Positions 53,371 through 60,987 of a DNA stretch of 64,000 bases are shown piece after piece; position 1 is the first letter of the stretch; each line of letters begins with the position of its first letter. The stretch is from Paenibacillus_E oryzisoli_A (lineage in GTDB: Bacteria > Bacillota > Bacilli > Paenibacillales > NBRC-103111). Made by a program: the position numbers and the translations under genes. The stretch spans positions 744,001 through 808,000 of the forward strand of contig NZ_JBCMUN010000006.1 in the NCBI RefSeq assembly GCF_050467285.1, written 5' to 3'. Under the pieces are notes generated by a model. It saw only the letters and a list, made by a program, of their open reading frames with translations. It did not search any database and was not told the origin of the DNA.

Positions 53371-53727
53371 TTGTCGCTTTCGAAACGAAAGTTAATCCAA
53401 GTATTTTGCCTTGCTGCTATAACAGTGACCGCATTGTTGGCTAGCTGCTCGAACAAAACGAGCGGGAGAGAACAAATTGTAATGGAATATCATTTTTATT
53501 CTGGCAGTAAGGAAGGGATCGAAGGGTTACACCAACTGTTGCAGGGGGCAGGCTATAGAATGTACGAAATCAGATCGTATACGGGGCAGGCTACCGAGGA
53601 ATGGGAATTTACGGCTTCCAAACCTCTTTTTGTTTCTGAGAAAACAACGGAAAAAGATAAGATAAAAAAGATGTCAGAAAAATATCATGTCAACTTTAAC
53701 TCAGAGGAACTTCCTCTTGAGAAGTGA
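53371..53727 (+). CDS. Small lipoprotein with RraB-like half domain
   Basis: 118 residues from a TTG after AAGGAGG. A lipoprotein signal ends LLASC with the lipidated Cys at about residue 26. The mature part VMEYHFYSGSKEGIEGLHQL then LQGAGYRMYEIRS resembles the first half of RraB-fold proteins (aliphatic strand, helix, GYxxxE strand). It would be anchored outside the membrane. The function is unknown. It is flanked on both sides by island repeats. Confidence 0.55.
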   Translation: MSLSKRKLIQVFCLAAITVTALLASCSNKTSGREQIVMEYHFYSGSKEGIEGLHQLLQGAGYRMYEIRSYTGQATEEWEFTASKPLFVSEKTTEKDKIKKMSEKYHVNFNSEELPLEK

Positions 53728-53830
53728 GGAGTTGCAAATTAACCGCCTTTTCAAAGGGGGTTTTCAGCTATGGTAAAACAACATTAAAGGTCTATCATAT
53801 GATGAGATTGTGAAACTTGTCGTAGTGAAG

Positions 53831-53880
53831 AGCCGCGGCCGGCAGCAGCTCCTTTTTCATTAAGCGAAAAGGGCAGTTTC
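53831..53880 (+). repeat. Island repeat, segment B (long copy)
   Basis: AGCCGCGGCCGGCAGCAGCT then CCTTTTTCATTAAGCGAAAA; contains a GC-rich element and T-run like a terminator. Confidence 0.6.
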
Positions 53881-53950
53881 CCGTAACAAAACGCTGAAAA
53901 TAACGTCTAAATATTAATTACCAAATTCAAGGAGGAAGAGGAGTGTAGAC

Positions 53951-54232
53951 ATGACGCAGAAAAATGTCTTTGTGCTTGTAATAATGATTTGGCTTACAGC
54001 TGTAACAATATGGGCAGTAAATAGAGTAGTAACTTCTAATGATAACTCTAAGAATGTAATTGTTCAAGGAATACCCGTTCAACCAACACCACAGCAGTTT
54101 TCTACAGTGCAAGTCGATAAAGATACTGTATGGATCTTTGATAATACCAGTGACATGATAAAGATTATCTCGCATGATGCGAATGGTTACCATTTGACTC
54201 AAGAAAGAATGTCTATCCAAGATCATTATTAA
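53951..54232 (+). CDS. Small membrane-anchored protein
   Basis: 93 residues, preceded by AAGGAGGAAGAGGAG. One N-terminal membrane helix (VFVLVIMIWLTAVTIWAVN) is followed by an extracytoplasmic tail of about 65 residues. No family recognised. The codon use is AT-rich like its neighbours. It is followed by an island repeat 15 bases after the stop. Confidence 0.6.
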   Translation: MTQKNVFVLVIMIWLTAVTIWAVNRVVTSNDNSKNVIVQGIPVQPTPQQFSTVQVDKDTVWIFDNTSDMIKIISHDANGYHLTQERMSIQDHY

Positions 54233-54246
54233 ATAGCATTGCGAGG

Positions 54247-54270
54247 GACGGGAGACGATAGTTGAATGAA
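54247..54270 (+). repeat. Island repeat core, copy 3
   Basis: GACGGGAGACGATAGTTGAA then TGAA, followed by a GGCTGCCGGC...GGGTAGCTT hairpin-like segment. Confidence 0.65.
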
Positions 54271-54356
54271 AAGGCTGCCGGCACAATCGGGTAGCTTCAC
54301 ATTGATGTAAAGAATTAAGAATCAATTTCAGCAGCATTTTCTGTGAGGTGTGGAGT

Positions 54357-54737
54357 TTGCTTAATTGTCCATATTGCAATATTTCCGATGATAATAGTCA
54401 TGAAGTCATAATGAGCAATGAAAGTTGCACTTATACTTTACTTAAAGAACAAGAGATTAAAGGGGCTGGTATTATTGTCCCGAAAGAACATAGGGAAACT
54501 GTTTTTGATTTAACTCAAGATGAATGGAATGAAACATTTCAGTTACTACAGGAAGTTAAGCTGTATTTGGATCAGAATTACAAACCTGATGGCTACAATG
54601 TGGGATGGAATTGTGGTCATGTGGGAGGACAACATGTTTTTCATTCACATTTACATGTAATTCCTCGATATGCTGACGAATCTATGGCGGGAAAAGGGAT
54701 TCGGTACTTATTTAAAAAGAATCAGAAAGTCGATTAA
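54357..54737 (+). CDS. HIT-family nucleotide hydrolase
   Basis: About 126 residues. The histidine triad is seen in GGQHVFHSHLHVIPRY (H-x-H-x-H-x-x pattern). CPYCNIS near the N terminus resembles the start of many HIT proteins, and IIVPKEHRETVFDLTQDEW follows. Family members hydrolyse dinucleoside polyphosphates or nucleoside phosphoramidates. The TTG at 54357 follows GAGGTG; a GTG at 54348 is in frame but badly placed. It sits between two island repeats. Confidence 0.88.
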   Translation: MLNCPYCNISDDNSHEVIMSNESCTYTLLKEQEIKGAGIIVPKEHRETVFDLTQDEWNETFQLLQEVKLYLDQNYKPDGYNVGWNCGHVGGQHVFHSHLHVIPRYADESMAGKGIRYLFKKNQKVD

Positions 54738-54762
54738 GCTATCGGAGAACTTTAGTTCAAAA
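54736..54762 (+). repeat. Island repeat core, copy 4
   Basis: AAGCTATCGGAGAACTTTAG then TTCAAAA, directly after the HIT stop codon. Confidence 0.55.
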
Positions 54763-54851
54763 AATGTAATTAAACTGAAATCTTATTTTCATGCTGTCTT
54801 AATGAACTAAGCCTATACTAGAAATAAGACCCCCTTTAAAATATATAGCTT

Positions 54852-54910
54852 AGACCCGCGGCCCGTTGCTGTGGGTCTCTTTTTTGTTCAACGGGCAGGA
54901 TAGCGTGGAA
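54852..54910 (+). repeat. Terminator-like hairpin and island repeat core, copy 5
   Basis: AGACCC and GGGTCT form a stem with a GC-rich interior, then TTTTTT; the core AACGGGCAGGATAGCGTGGA follows at 54890-54909. Confidence 0.6.
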
Positions 54911-54964
54911 AATAAAAGAGTCTCCAGTCAGGCGAGAGGTTTTTTTACGGATGATTTGTGGAAT

Positions 54965-55173
54965 TTACTCCCCCCTTGGGGCCCATACAATGACGGAAAC
55001 GCCGACTATACAAATAGCGGCTCCTATCCAGTCGTAAATATCAGGCGTTTTCTTATCGACAAGCCACCCCCATAACACCGCCAGTACCACGAAAACCCCA
55101 CCATAAGCAGCATAGACTCTCCCCCAATTTCAGCGAGACCGGCAAGCACAAATACAAAAATTGTAATCAACAT
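54965..55173 (-). pseudogene. UPF0060/YnfA-family small membrane protein gene with internal deletion
   Basis: Read from the ATG at 55173, the first frame gives MLITIFVFVLAGLAEIGG, the standard start of UPF0060 proteins. The second frame then gives GRVYAAYGGVFVVLAVLWGW and ends DWIGAAICIVGVSVIVWAPR, the standard C-terminal half. About 40 residues in the middle are missing and the two parts are out of frame (209 bp remain of about 327). The junction lies at a GGGGGAGA tract. It starts 10 bases after the MerR stop, so it was the second gene of that operon. Confidence 0.85.
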
Positions 55174-55183
55174 AAAAATTCCC

Positions 55184-55579
55184 CTAACACGAGCCTTCGT
55201 TTTCTATTTTATCTTTGCATTCCGACCAAGTAAGGCATTTGCAGCTCAAACCGCTGTCTAGGATCTGTATCATCGAATTTAGTTGTCTTTTTCGCTCTTC
55301 AAGTTCAGAGCGTTTTTGCCTTGCCATCTGTTCCCACCGATCCGATAATGAATCGCCTGGTTCAAAGCCTTCTAGTAAAATCACAATTTCCTGAATGCTA
55401 AATCCCGTTTGCTGTGCGACTTTAATAAAATTGATTCGATCTAAAAGTCCTTCGTCGTATCGGCGTTGACCATTTTTACGTTCTGTGGGAGGAAGAAGCC
55501 CAATGGACTCATAATAACGCAGCGTTGACGCATTAATCTCTGCCTTTGCCGCGAGCTGACCAATACTCAATCCAGCCAT
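55184..55579 (-). CDS. MerR-family transcriptional regulator
   Basis: 131 residues. The winged helix-turn-helix is LSIGQLAAKAEINASTLRYYESIGLLPPTERKNGQRRYDE, followed by the dimerisation coiled coil. The C terminus has Cys in SCKCLTWSECKDKIENEGSC, a thiol-rich tail that could bind a soft metal or sense redox state. A promoter with the MerR-type 19-bp spacer lies between it and the divergent small membrane protein gene, which is its likely target. The signal is unknown. Confidence 0.88.
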   Translation of the reverse strand: MAGLSIGQLAAKAEINASTLRYYESIGLLPPTERKNGQRRYDEGLLDRINFIKVAQQTGFSIQEIVILLEGFEPGDSLSDRWEQMARQKRSELEERKRQLNSMIQILDSGLSCKCLTWSECKDKIENEGSC

Positions 55580-55592
55580 ACCAATAACCCCC

Positions 55593-55623
55593 TTGACTTA
55601 AAGTTAGCTTTAAGTTTTATGAT
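55593..55623 (+). promoter_or_regulatory. MerR-type promoter with 19-bp spacer
   Basis: TTGACT (55593-55598) and TATGAT (55618-55623) are separated by 19 bp, the overlong spacer typical of MerR activation. The perfect dyad ACTTAAAG/CTTTAAGT (55596-55603 and 55608-55615) fills the spacer. It drives the gene at 55657. Confidence 0.85.
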
Positions 55624-55656
55624 TAGTATTATAACTTTATTTGGAAGGTGATGTAA

Positions 55657-55908
55657 ATGAAAAATGGGAGTTGGCTCGCCGGTCTTGGACTATTAGGAGC
55701 TTGTGCTTTGTGCTGTACTTTGCCGCTTATTGGCGGCGTAGCTGTTTTAGGTGTATCATCCTTCTTTTTGAATCCGTTCGTTATTGCGGGTATCGCGCTT
55801 CTATTCATGGTAGTAGCTATCGTGATCTATCAAAGACGAAAAGCAAATGGATCCTCTTGCATGCCAACAGGATGCGGATGCAATTCCTGTAAAGCGAAAG
55901 GAGCATAA
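55657..55908 (+). CDS. Small Cys-rich membrane protein, MerR target
   Basis: 83 residues. TM1 holds a Cys cluster (GACALCCTLPLIGG), TM2 follows (NPFVIAGIALLFMVVAIVIY), and the C-terminal tail has CMPTGCGCNSCKAKG. A Cys-Cys in the first membrane helix and a Cys-rich tail recall the MerT/MerF mercury carriers, although overall similarity is only of type. GGAAGGTGA precedes the ATG. It is the first gene downstream of the MerR-type promoter; transport or binding of a thiophilic metal is a reasonable guess. Confidence 0.7.
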   Translation: MKNGSWLAGLGLLGACALCCTLPLIGGVAVLGVSSFFLNPFVIAGIALLFMVVAIVIYQRRKANGSSCMPTGCGCNSCKAKGA

Positions 55909-55914
55909 TAAGAT

Positions 55915-56264
55915 ATGGAAAAGGAACTACCGGTGGCTTGCTGTCACAGCGTTTTTACAAAAGAACAGCGTGTGGAGTACAAAAAAGCATTTGGAGCAAC
56001 CTTGTAACAAGAAGGCTCGGCATCACAGAGCTTGAAAATGGGTTCCAATATGGCTTCCCAGGGGACGCGGAAACGCTGCGGCTTATCAATGAATGGGTAA
56101 GTATGGAACGCAAATGCTGCCCATTTCTAACGTATACAGTCATTGCAAACAACACAGAAGAGTCAGTTTTGCTTCAGCTTACAGGAAATAAAGGATACAG
56201 CTTCTGGCGATTTGCTGATATCTGTGCACCTGGACTTATTACAGGGCAAATGATAGGGCGATGA
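55915..56264 (+). pseudogene. Frameshifted small Cys-pair protein gene
   Basis: The first frame reads MEKELPVACCHSVFTKEQRV then EYKKAFGATL and stops at 56005. The second frame resumes as ITELENGFQYGFPGDAETLR, then LINEWVSMERKCCPFLTYTV, and continues to 56264. Together they follow the pattern of a small family often found with metal-resistance genes (VxCD/CCxxVFTxEQR ... ELxxGYxFxFPxDxETL ... ERxCCPFL). A one-base shift around 56000 has broken the gene. It begins 6 bases after the preceding gene and was in its operon. Confidence 0.7.
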
Positions 56265-56373
56265 GGTAATTTTGTGAATCAGGAAGTTCATGGCGGACTG
56301 CAATTGTCACGTCAGGATATAACATTTATTAAGTGGGCAAACTTTGCTTAAATCAACCAAGGATGGGATTCGC

Positions 56374-56862
56374 TTGCACATTGCATTAACGATATGGGCT
56401 CTCATTGCAGCATGGAAATGGGCTAATTGGGGGCGATGGCGGGAGTTTCTTCCGACAATATACTTCATGGTGAGCATGAGCTTACTGTATCAATACATAG
56501 CTCATAGCACATATCATCTTTGGCATCATGAGCGAAATATACCCACCGAACTCGTAACGGACAATTTATACAGCTTTATTGTGTTCCCATGTACTGTTAT
56601 GCTTTTTCTGTCCAACTATCCTAATAAGAAAGCTGCCCAATTCGCTCACTTATTGAAATGGTTAATTATCTATTCCGCATTAGAATGGGTTGGTAAAAAA
56701 AATGGTTTTATTACATACCATCATGGCTGGTCTTGGGCTTGGTCGCTGTTATTTAACTGCATGATGTTCCCTATGCTTCGTCTACATCATTTGCGGCCTC
56801 TTAATGCTATAGCGATATCACCAATAATAATATTCGTGTTATTAATGATTTTCTATTTTTAG
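56374..56862 (+). CDS. CBO0543-family multi-spanning membrane protein
   Basis: About 162 residues from a TTG with AAGGATGGG upstream; another TTG at 56344 is in frame. Five hydrophobic segments. YSALEWVGKKNGFITYHHGW then SWAWSLLFNCMMFPMLRLHH is the diagnostic C-terminal part of this Firmicute-specific family. The function is unknown. An island repeat lies just after the stop. Confidence 0.8.
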   Translation: MHIALTIWALIAAWKWANWGRWREFLPTIYFMVSMSLLYQYIAHSTYHLWHHERNIPTELVTDNLYSFIVFPCTVMLFLSNYPNKKAAQFAHLLKWLIIYSALEWVGKKNGFITYHHGWSWAWSLLFNCMMFPMLRLHHLRPLNAIAISPIIIFVLLMIFYF

Positions 56863-56874
56863 ATGATTTGCCTT

Positions 56875-56904
56875 AAGCTAAACGGGACACGATAGTTTAA
56901 ATGA
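56875..56904 (+). repeat. Island repeat core, copy 6
   Basis: AAGCTAAACGGGACACGATA then GTTTAAATGA, the best-preserved copy; it marks the right edge of the AT-rich island. Confidence 0.65.
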
Positions 56905-57009
56905 CATCCCAGACATAAGGACCTGTTTGAAAAGAATAAAAATCAAGAGTAAAATATTTGATTACTTAAAGAGGACTAAATCTCTAATTAGTAGGCTGGC
57001 AAGCGAAGA

Positions 57010-57046
57010 AGACGCTGGGGAGGATGCCCGGCGTCTTTCTTTTTGA
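57010..57046 (+). terminator. Terminator, plus strand
   Basis: AGACGCTGGG pairs with CCCGGCGTCT around a short loop, then TTCTTTTT. It lies at the 3' side of the convergent VOC gene. Confidence 0.75.
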
Positions 57047-57076
57047 ACCCTAGTACGAACGTGCTCTCCGTTAGCC

Positions 57077-57493
57077 CTAACCTTGGGCCGCATCCATGTT
57101 CATGTAGTTAATGGCCCACAGATGGCCGTCCAAGTCCACGAAGCCCCAATGATACATGGCCCCATGATCTTCTGGTTCGGCGTGCAATTTACCGCCTAAG
57201 GAAACCGCGGTATTCACGATTTCATCGACCTTTTCCCGGCTCTCGAAGGCCAATGCGATCGTCATCTGCGCATACTTGCTCGTATCGACGGATTCTTTCT
57301 CCGTGAGCGTATTAAAGAATGCTTGATTGATCAGCATGACCTGCAGATTGTCGCCGATCACGATGGCTACCGAATTCTCGTTATCGGGGAATTGCGGGTT
57401 TAGCTCGAATCCGAGTCCGGTGAAGAACGCTTTCGATTGTTCTACGTTTTTTACAGGCAGGTTGAAGCTCGTGAATGTGGATGTTAATGCCAT
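57077..57493 (-). CDS. VOC-family (glyoxalase/bleomycin-resistance fold) protein
   Basis: 138 residues. SFNLPVKNVEQSKAFFTGLGFELNP and the paired half ending GFVDLDGHLWAINYMNMD give the two beta-alpha-beta-beta-beta units of the vicinal oxygen chelate fold. It resembles the YfcL-like lactoylglutathione-lyase relatives, with SVAIVIGDNLQVMLINQAFF. The ATG at 57493 has GAGGTG 8 bases upstream. The substrate is unknown. Confidence 0.88.
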   Translation of the reverse strand: MALTSTFTSFNLPVKNVEQSKAFFTGLGFELNPQFPDNENSVAIVIGDNLQVMLINQAFFNTLTEKESVDTSKYAQMTIALAFESREKVDEIVNTAVSLGGKLHAEPEDHGAMYHWGFVDLDGHLWAINYMNMDAAQG

Positions 57494-58105
57494 TTTCAAA
57501 ACACCTCTTCGTCAAATTTTATTTATTTATGCCTTCGTTTATATAGACGACAGCCAATCTTGGAATTCATCGGTCTCATGGAGTCGAAAGCGTAAATTTT
57601 GAAAATAACTTGGCATTGAGTTCGGATACAATTTGGCGGGACAGCAGATCGCATATTCGATCTTAATCAGTCCCTATACTGTACTTTCAAAACAGGCTTT
57701 AAGCAAGAGGATTCCAACGACTGAGGAAGTTATAGTTATCGAGGTCATGGACATCAAAGGCAGAGCGTATCTGCCATTCCAACAACGACGATCTAATCGG
57801 GACTGTCAAAAGAAGAGATCGCCTATCTTATTTTCACGGGACGTCCAAAACGCGCGCTGCAGCTGGCCATTATTTTTGAATCTGCGGGCAGGAGCAGGAT
57901 TTTTTTTCCAAAGAAAACACATGAAAACCCCAAAATTATACAATTCGCGCATGTGGGGAAGTGGTAAGCTTGCTTTGTAAGCGTATCCAAACTATTTCAG
58001 TGTGAAAGGGGGCAGGGAGGACGAGAAGGCAGCATGCAACAGGTTCCGGCAGATGAGGTTGGCTTTTTAAAAGCGTTATCTATTTGAAAACCTGGAGGAA
58101 TGTTG
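57494..58105. other. Gene-poor interval with one cre-like site
   Basis: About 610 bases. A frame at 57633-57980 is open but has mixed low-complexity composition, no ribosome binding site and no family, so I do not call it. TGTAAGCGTATCCA at 57976-57989 matches the cre consensus at 12 of 14 positions and may repress the secreted protein gene downstream. Confidence 0.4.
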
Positions 58106-59911
58106 ATGAAAAAGCTGTATGATCCCAAGACAAACAGAACGAGCCTGTTGGTGCTCTTGTCATCCTTGCTGGTGCTGGCGGTTCCATCCGTGGCCGGCGC
58201 CGCCACTTCGACGCTCAGCCCTTCCGACGATGCTTATGTCCATGAAGGGAATCCGACGAGCAATTATGGGACAGCCACTTCGCTGTATGTGAAAAACGAC
58301 CCCGGCTCCTCCCGCTATTCGTATCTGAAATTTAGTCTGGCAGGTATTTCGGGCGTCACGAGCGCGAAGCTGCGTATTTATGGCAGCGCTTCTTCCAACA
58401 CCGTGCTCTCCGCCTACAAGACGACGGACAGCTGGTCGCAGTCGGCCGTTACTTGGAATACGAAGCCGACGGTCGGCACCTCCGCAGGCAGTATCCCGAT
58501 CAACACGACCAACACGTATAACGAAATCGACGTCACGTCGTATGTCACGGCGGAAGCCGGCGGCGACGGCGTGGTATCTTTCGCGCTGCAGGAAAGCGTA
58601 GGGAAGTATACGACGCTGAACAGCAAGGAGAATGCTTCGAGTAAGCCGCAGCTTGTGATCGAGAGCGGCGGCAGCGGCGGGGGAGGCGGCGATACGCAGG
58701 CGCCTTCGACGCCGACCGGGCTGACCGGCACGGCGGCTTCCTCCTCGCAGATCAATTTGAGCTGGTCCGCATCGACCGACAATGTCGGGGTCACCGGTTA
58801 TGATATTTACCGGGGCGGCTCGTACCTGAAAACGGTGACAGGCACATCCGCCAGCGACACCGGCCTGTCGGCTTCTACCACCTACAGTTATTACATCAAA
58901 GCGAAGGATGCTGCCGGCAATGCCTCCGGGCAAAGCACCACGATTAACGTGACGACGAGCGGAGGTTCCTCCGGCTCGAGCTGTTCCGGCGCGCTGAGCT
59001 CGACAACGGCGATTCAGAACGCGATGAAAAATGCGACGGCTGGCACGGTTATTTTGCTTGCGCCGGGCACGTATGTCGGCAATCGCTCGACCAGCGGCGA
59101 TCCGGGCGGTCAAGGCTTGTTCTACTCCGGAGCGAATGGCACGTCAGGAAGTCCGATCGTGCTGAAAAGCTGCGACGCCTCGAACCCGGCGGTTCTGAAG
59201 GGCTCGGCTTTCAATGACGGGTCTTACGGCATTCATTTGACCGGCGATTATTGGCAAATTCGCGATGTTGAGATTACCACTGCGCAAAAAGGCATCATCA
59301 TCGACAACGGCAACCGTAATCTACTGAACAATGTAGAGGTCCACAACGTTGGCGACGAGGGTGTTCATTTCCGTGACGGCAGTTCCTATAACACGCTGGA
59401 GTACTCCTTGATTTATGATACAGGCAAATACCAGTCAGGGTACGGAGAGGGCGCCTATGTCGGCTCTGACTCCAGCTCGAATTATGAACATGTCGTGACG
59501 GGAAATGTCATCAGCCACACGAATTTTAATGGCGGCATTACGGCGGAGCATATTGATGTCAAAGAGGGTGCGACCGGCACGATCATCGAGTACTGCACCT
59601 TCAATGGAACGGGCATCAGCGGAGATAACAGCGCAGACAGTTTTATTGATATTAAAGGCGTAAATACCATTGTTCGCTATAATCAAGGTTACCGCAACGG
59701 CAACTCGAAAATCCTGGACGCCTTCCAGGTTCGCACGCATGGCAGCGACTACGCAACAGGCAAGAATAACTCGTTTAACAATAACACGGTGAATTTGGAT
59801 AATTCGGCAGGATACGTTGTCTTTGCAACGAGCCAAGCCACGGGCACAACCGCTGCGAACGATACGCGCACAGGCGGCGGTAATTTGTACAACTCCAATG
59901 TGAATGAGTAA
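58106..59911 (+). CDS. Secreted DNRLRE (CBM96-like) - FN3 - parallel beta-helix protein
   Basis: About 601 residues. A signal peptide ends near VAGAATSTL. The DNRLRE/CBM96-like domain (35-190) starts SPSDDAYVHEGNPTSNYGTATSLYV. A Gly linker, an FN3 domain (about 200-285) and a Ser/Gly linker lead to a right-handed beta-helix (295-600) with repeats such as YWQIRDVEITTAQKGIIIDN and RNLLNNVEVHNVGDEGVHFRD. The fold fits pectate-lyase-like enzymes, but I cannot place it in a PL family. GGAGGA lies 6 bases before the ATG at 58106. It probably attacks plant or microbial polysaccharides. Confidence 0.85.
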   Translation: MKKLYDPKTNRTSLLVLLSSLLVLAVPSVAGAATSTLSPSDDAYVHEGNPTSNYGTATSLYVKNDPGSSRYSYLKFSLAGISGVTSAKLRIYGSASSNTVLSAYKTTDSWSQSAVTWNTKPTVGTSAGSIPINTTNTYNEIDVTSYVTAEAGGDGVVSFALQESVGKYTTLNSKENASSKPQLVIESGGSGGGGGDTQAPSTPTGLTGTAASSSQINLSWSASTDNVGVTGYDIYRGGSYLKTVTGTSASDTGLSASTTYSYYIKAKDAAGNASGQSTTINVTTSGGSSGSSCSGALSSTTAIQNAMKNATAGTVILLAPGTYVGNRSTSGDPGGQGLFYSGANGTSGSPIVLKSCDASNPAVLKGSAFNDGSYGIHLTGDYWQIRDVEITTAQKGIIIDNGNRNLLNNVEVHNVGDEGVHFRDGSSYNTLEYSLIYDTGKYQSGYGEGAYVGSDSSSNYEHVVTGNVISHTNFNGGITAEHIDVKEGATGTIIEYCTFNGTGISGDNSADSFIDIKGVNTIVRYNQGYRNGNSKILDAFQVRTHGSDYATGKNNSFNNNTVNLDNSAGYVVFATSQATGTTAANDTRTGGGNLYNSNVNE

Positions 59912-59922
59912 GTGAGCGAATT

Positions 59923-59963
59923 CCGCTAATCCTTGCAGCTGTGAGGATTAGCGGTTTCTTTTT
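59923..59963 (+). terminator. Terminator
   Basis: CCGCTAATCC pairs with GGATTAGCGG around a 12-base loop, followed by TTTCTTTTT. Confidence 0.88.
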
Positions 59964-60070
59964 GGCAAGAGGCATGAAGGCTTGTCTTGAATCAGAGGCG
60001 TGAAGGCAGTATCATAAGTCACATCACGTACAACGAATTTTCAACGATCGATAGCAAGGAGGGCTGGCCT

Positions 60071-60943
60071 GTGGCTTCAGAATCTCAAATAGGACCGGAA
60101 CAGCGCTTAACATCCCTGCAGGCAGACTGCAGCGCATGTTTTGGACTATGCTGTGTGGCTTTATATTTCTCGGCATCAGACGGCTTTCCCGATGATAAGC
60201 ATGCGGGGCAGCCTTGCCTTCATTTACAGATGGATCATCGTTGTCGCGTTCACGATCAGCTTTCCGAGCAAGGGTTGAAAGGCTGTATGACGTTTGACTG
60301 CTTTGGTGCAGGGCAAAAAGTGTCCAGAGAAACCTACGGTGGAAAAGATTGGCGGGAATCGCCGGAATCCGCTAGTGAGATGTATGACGTATTTCGAGTG
60401 ATGATGCAGCTGCACGAATTGTTGTGGTATTTGACGGAAGCGCTCGGCTTGCAAGTGGCGGCGTCTCTCCATGGTGAGCTTCGCCGCTTGCTGGAGGAAA
60501 CCGAACGGATGACGTCGCTGCGCCCGCAAGAGCTTTTGAGTCTGGATATTTGGCTGCATCGGGCATCCATCAACGGCTTGCTCGTACAGACAAGCGAGCT
60601 TGTCCGGGAGGCAGCGGCGACTGGGCGGGAGGCTCGACCGAATGCTAAAGCGCGGTCCGGGCGCCACAAGCTTGGTCGCGGTGCCGATCTGATGGGCGCA
60701 GACCTGCGGACTGCGAATCTGCGAGGCGCTCACCTGCGGGGAGCTTTTCTGATCGCGGCCGATTTGCGGGGGAACGATCTAGCGGGAGCCGACTTGATCG
60801 GCGCGGATTTCCGGGATGCGGATCTGCGGGGAGCCGATCTGTCTGCGAGTCTTTTTGTGACGCAAGCCCAGCTTAACGCGGCTAAAGGAGATTTGTGCAC
60901 GAAGGTCCCGCCTAGGTTGAAGCGGCCAGCGCATTGGGGGTGA
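60071..60943 (+). CDS. Pentapeptide-repeat protein with N-terminal Cys cluster
   Basis: 290 residues from a GTG with AAGGAGGGC upstream. The N-terminal domain has DCSACFGLCCVALYFSASDG, HRCRVHD, and GCMTFDCFGAGQKVS, about eight conserved Cys that could hold a metal or iron-sulfur centre. A helical middle part follows. The C-terminal third is a right-handed quadrilateral helix of A(D/N)LxG repeats (GADLMGADLRTANLRGAHLRG and on). The same architecture is found in Actinobacteria and Firmicutes. Its function is unknown. Confidence 0.88.
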   Translation: MASESQIGPEQRLTSLQADCSACFGLCCVALYFSASDGFPDDKHAGQPCLHLQMDHRCRVHDQLSEQGLKGCMTFDCFGAGQKVSRETYGGKDWRESPESASEMYDVFRVMMQLHELLWYLTEALGLQVAASLHGELRRLLEETERMTSLRPQELLSLDIWLHRASINGLLVQTSELVREAAATGREARPNAKARSGRHKLGRGADLMGADLRTANLRGAHLRGAFLIAADLRGNDLAGADLIGADFRDADLRGADLSASLFVTQAQLNAAKGDLCTKVPPRLKRPAHWG

Positions 60944-60945
60944 TG

Positions 60946-60980
60946 CAAGAGGCTTTCGCTTGCAGCTCGGAAGCCTCTTG
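60946..60980. terminator. Stem-loop between convergent genes
   Basis: CAAGAGGCTT and AAGCCTCTTG form a perfect 10-bp stem with a 15-base loop between the pentapeptide and GNAT genes. There is little T-run, so termination is only probable. Confidence 0.5.
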
Positions 60981-60987
60981 AGCATCC

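Noticed and set aside
53371..53727. Interpretation as a phage lysis or bacteriocin lipoprotein
   Set aside because: No phage genes nearby, and the mature part fits an RraB-like half domain better.
54866..55075. 69-codon plus-strand frame beside MerR
   Set aside because: It runs antisense through the broken UPF0060 gene.
51951..56904. Classical integron
   Set aside because: No IntI integrase and no recognisable attC core sites; only the cassette-like layout is shared.
57633..57980. Open frame of 115 codons between the VOC and beta-helix genes
   Set aside because: No ribosome binding site, no family and patchy composition; treated as non-coding.
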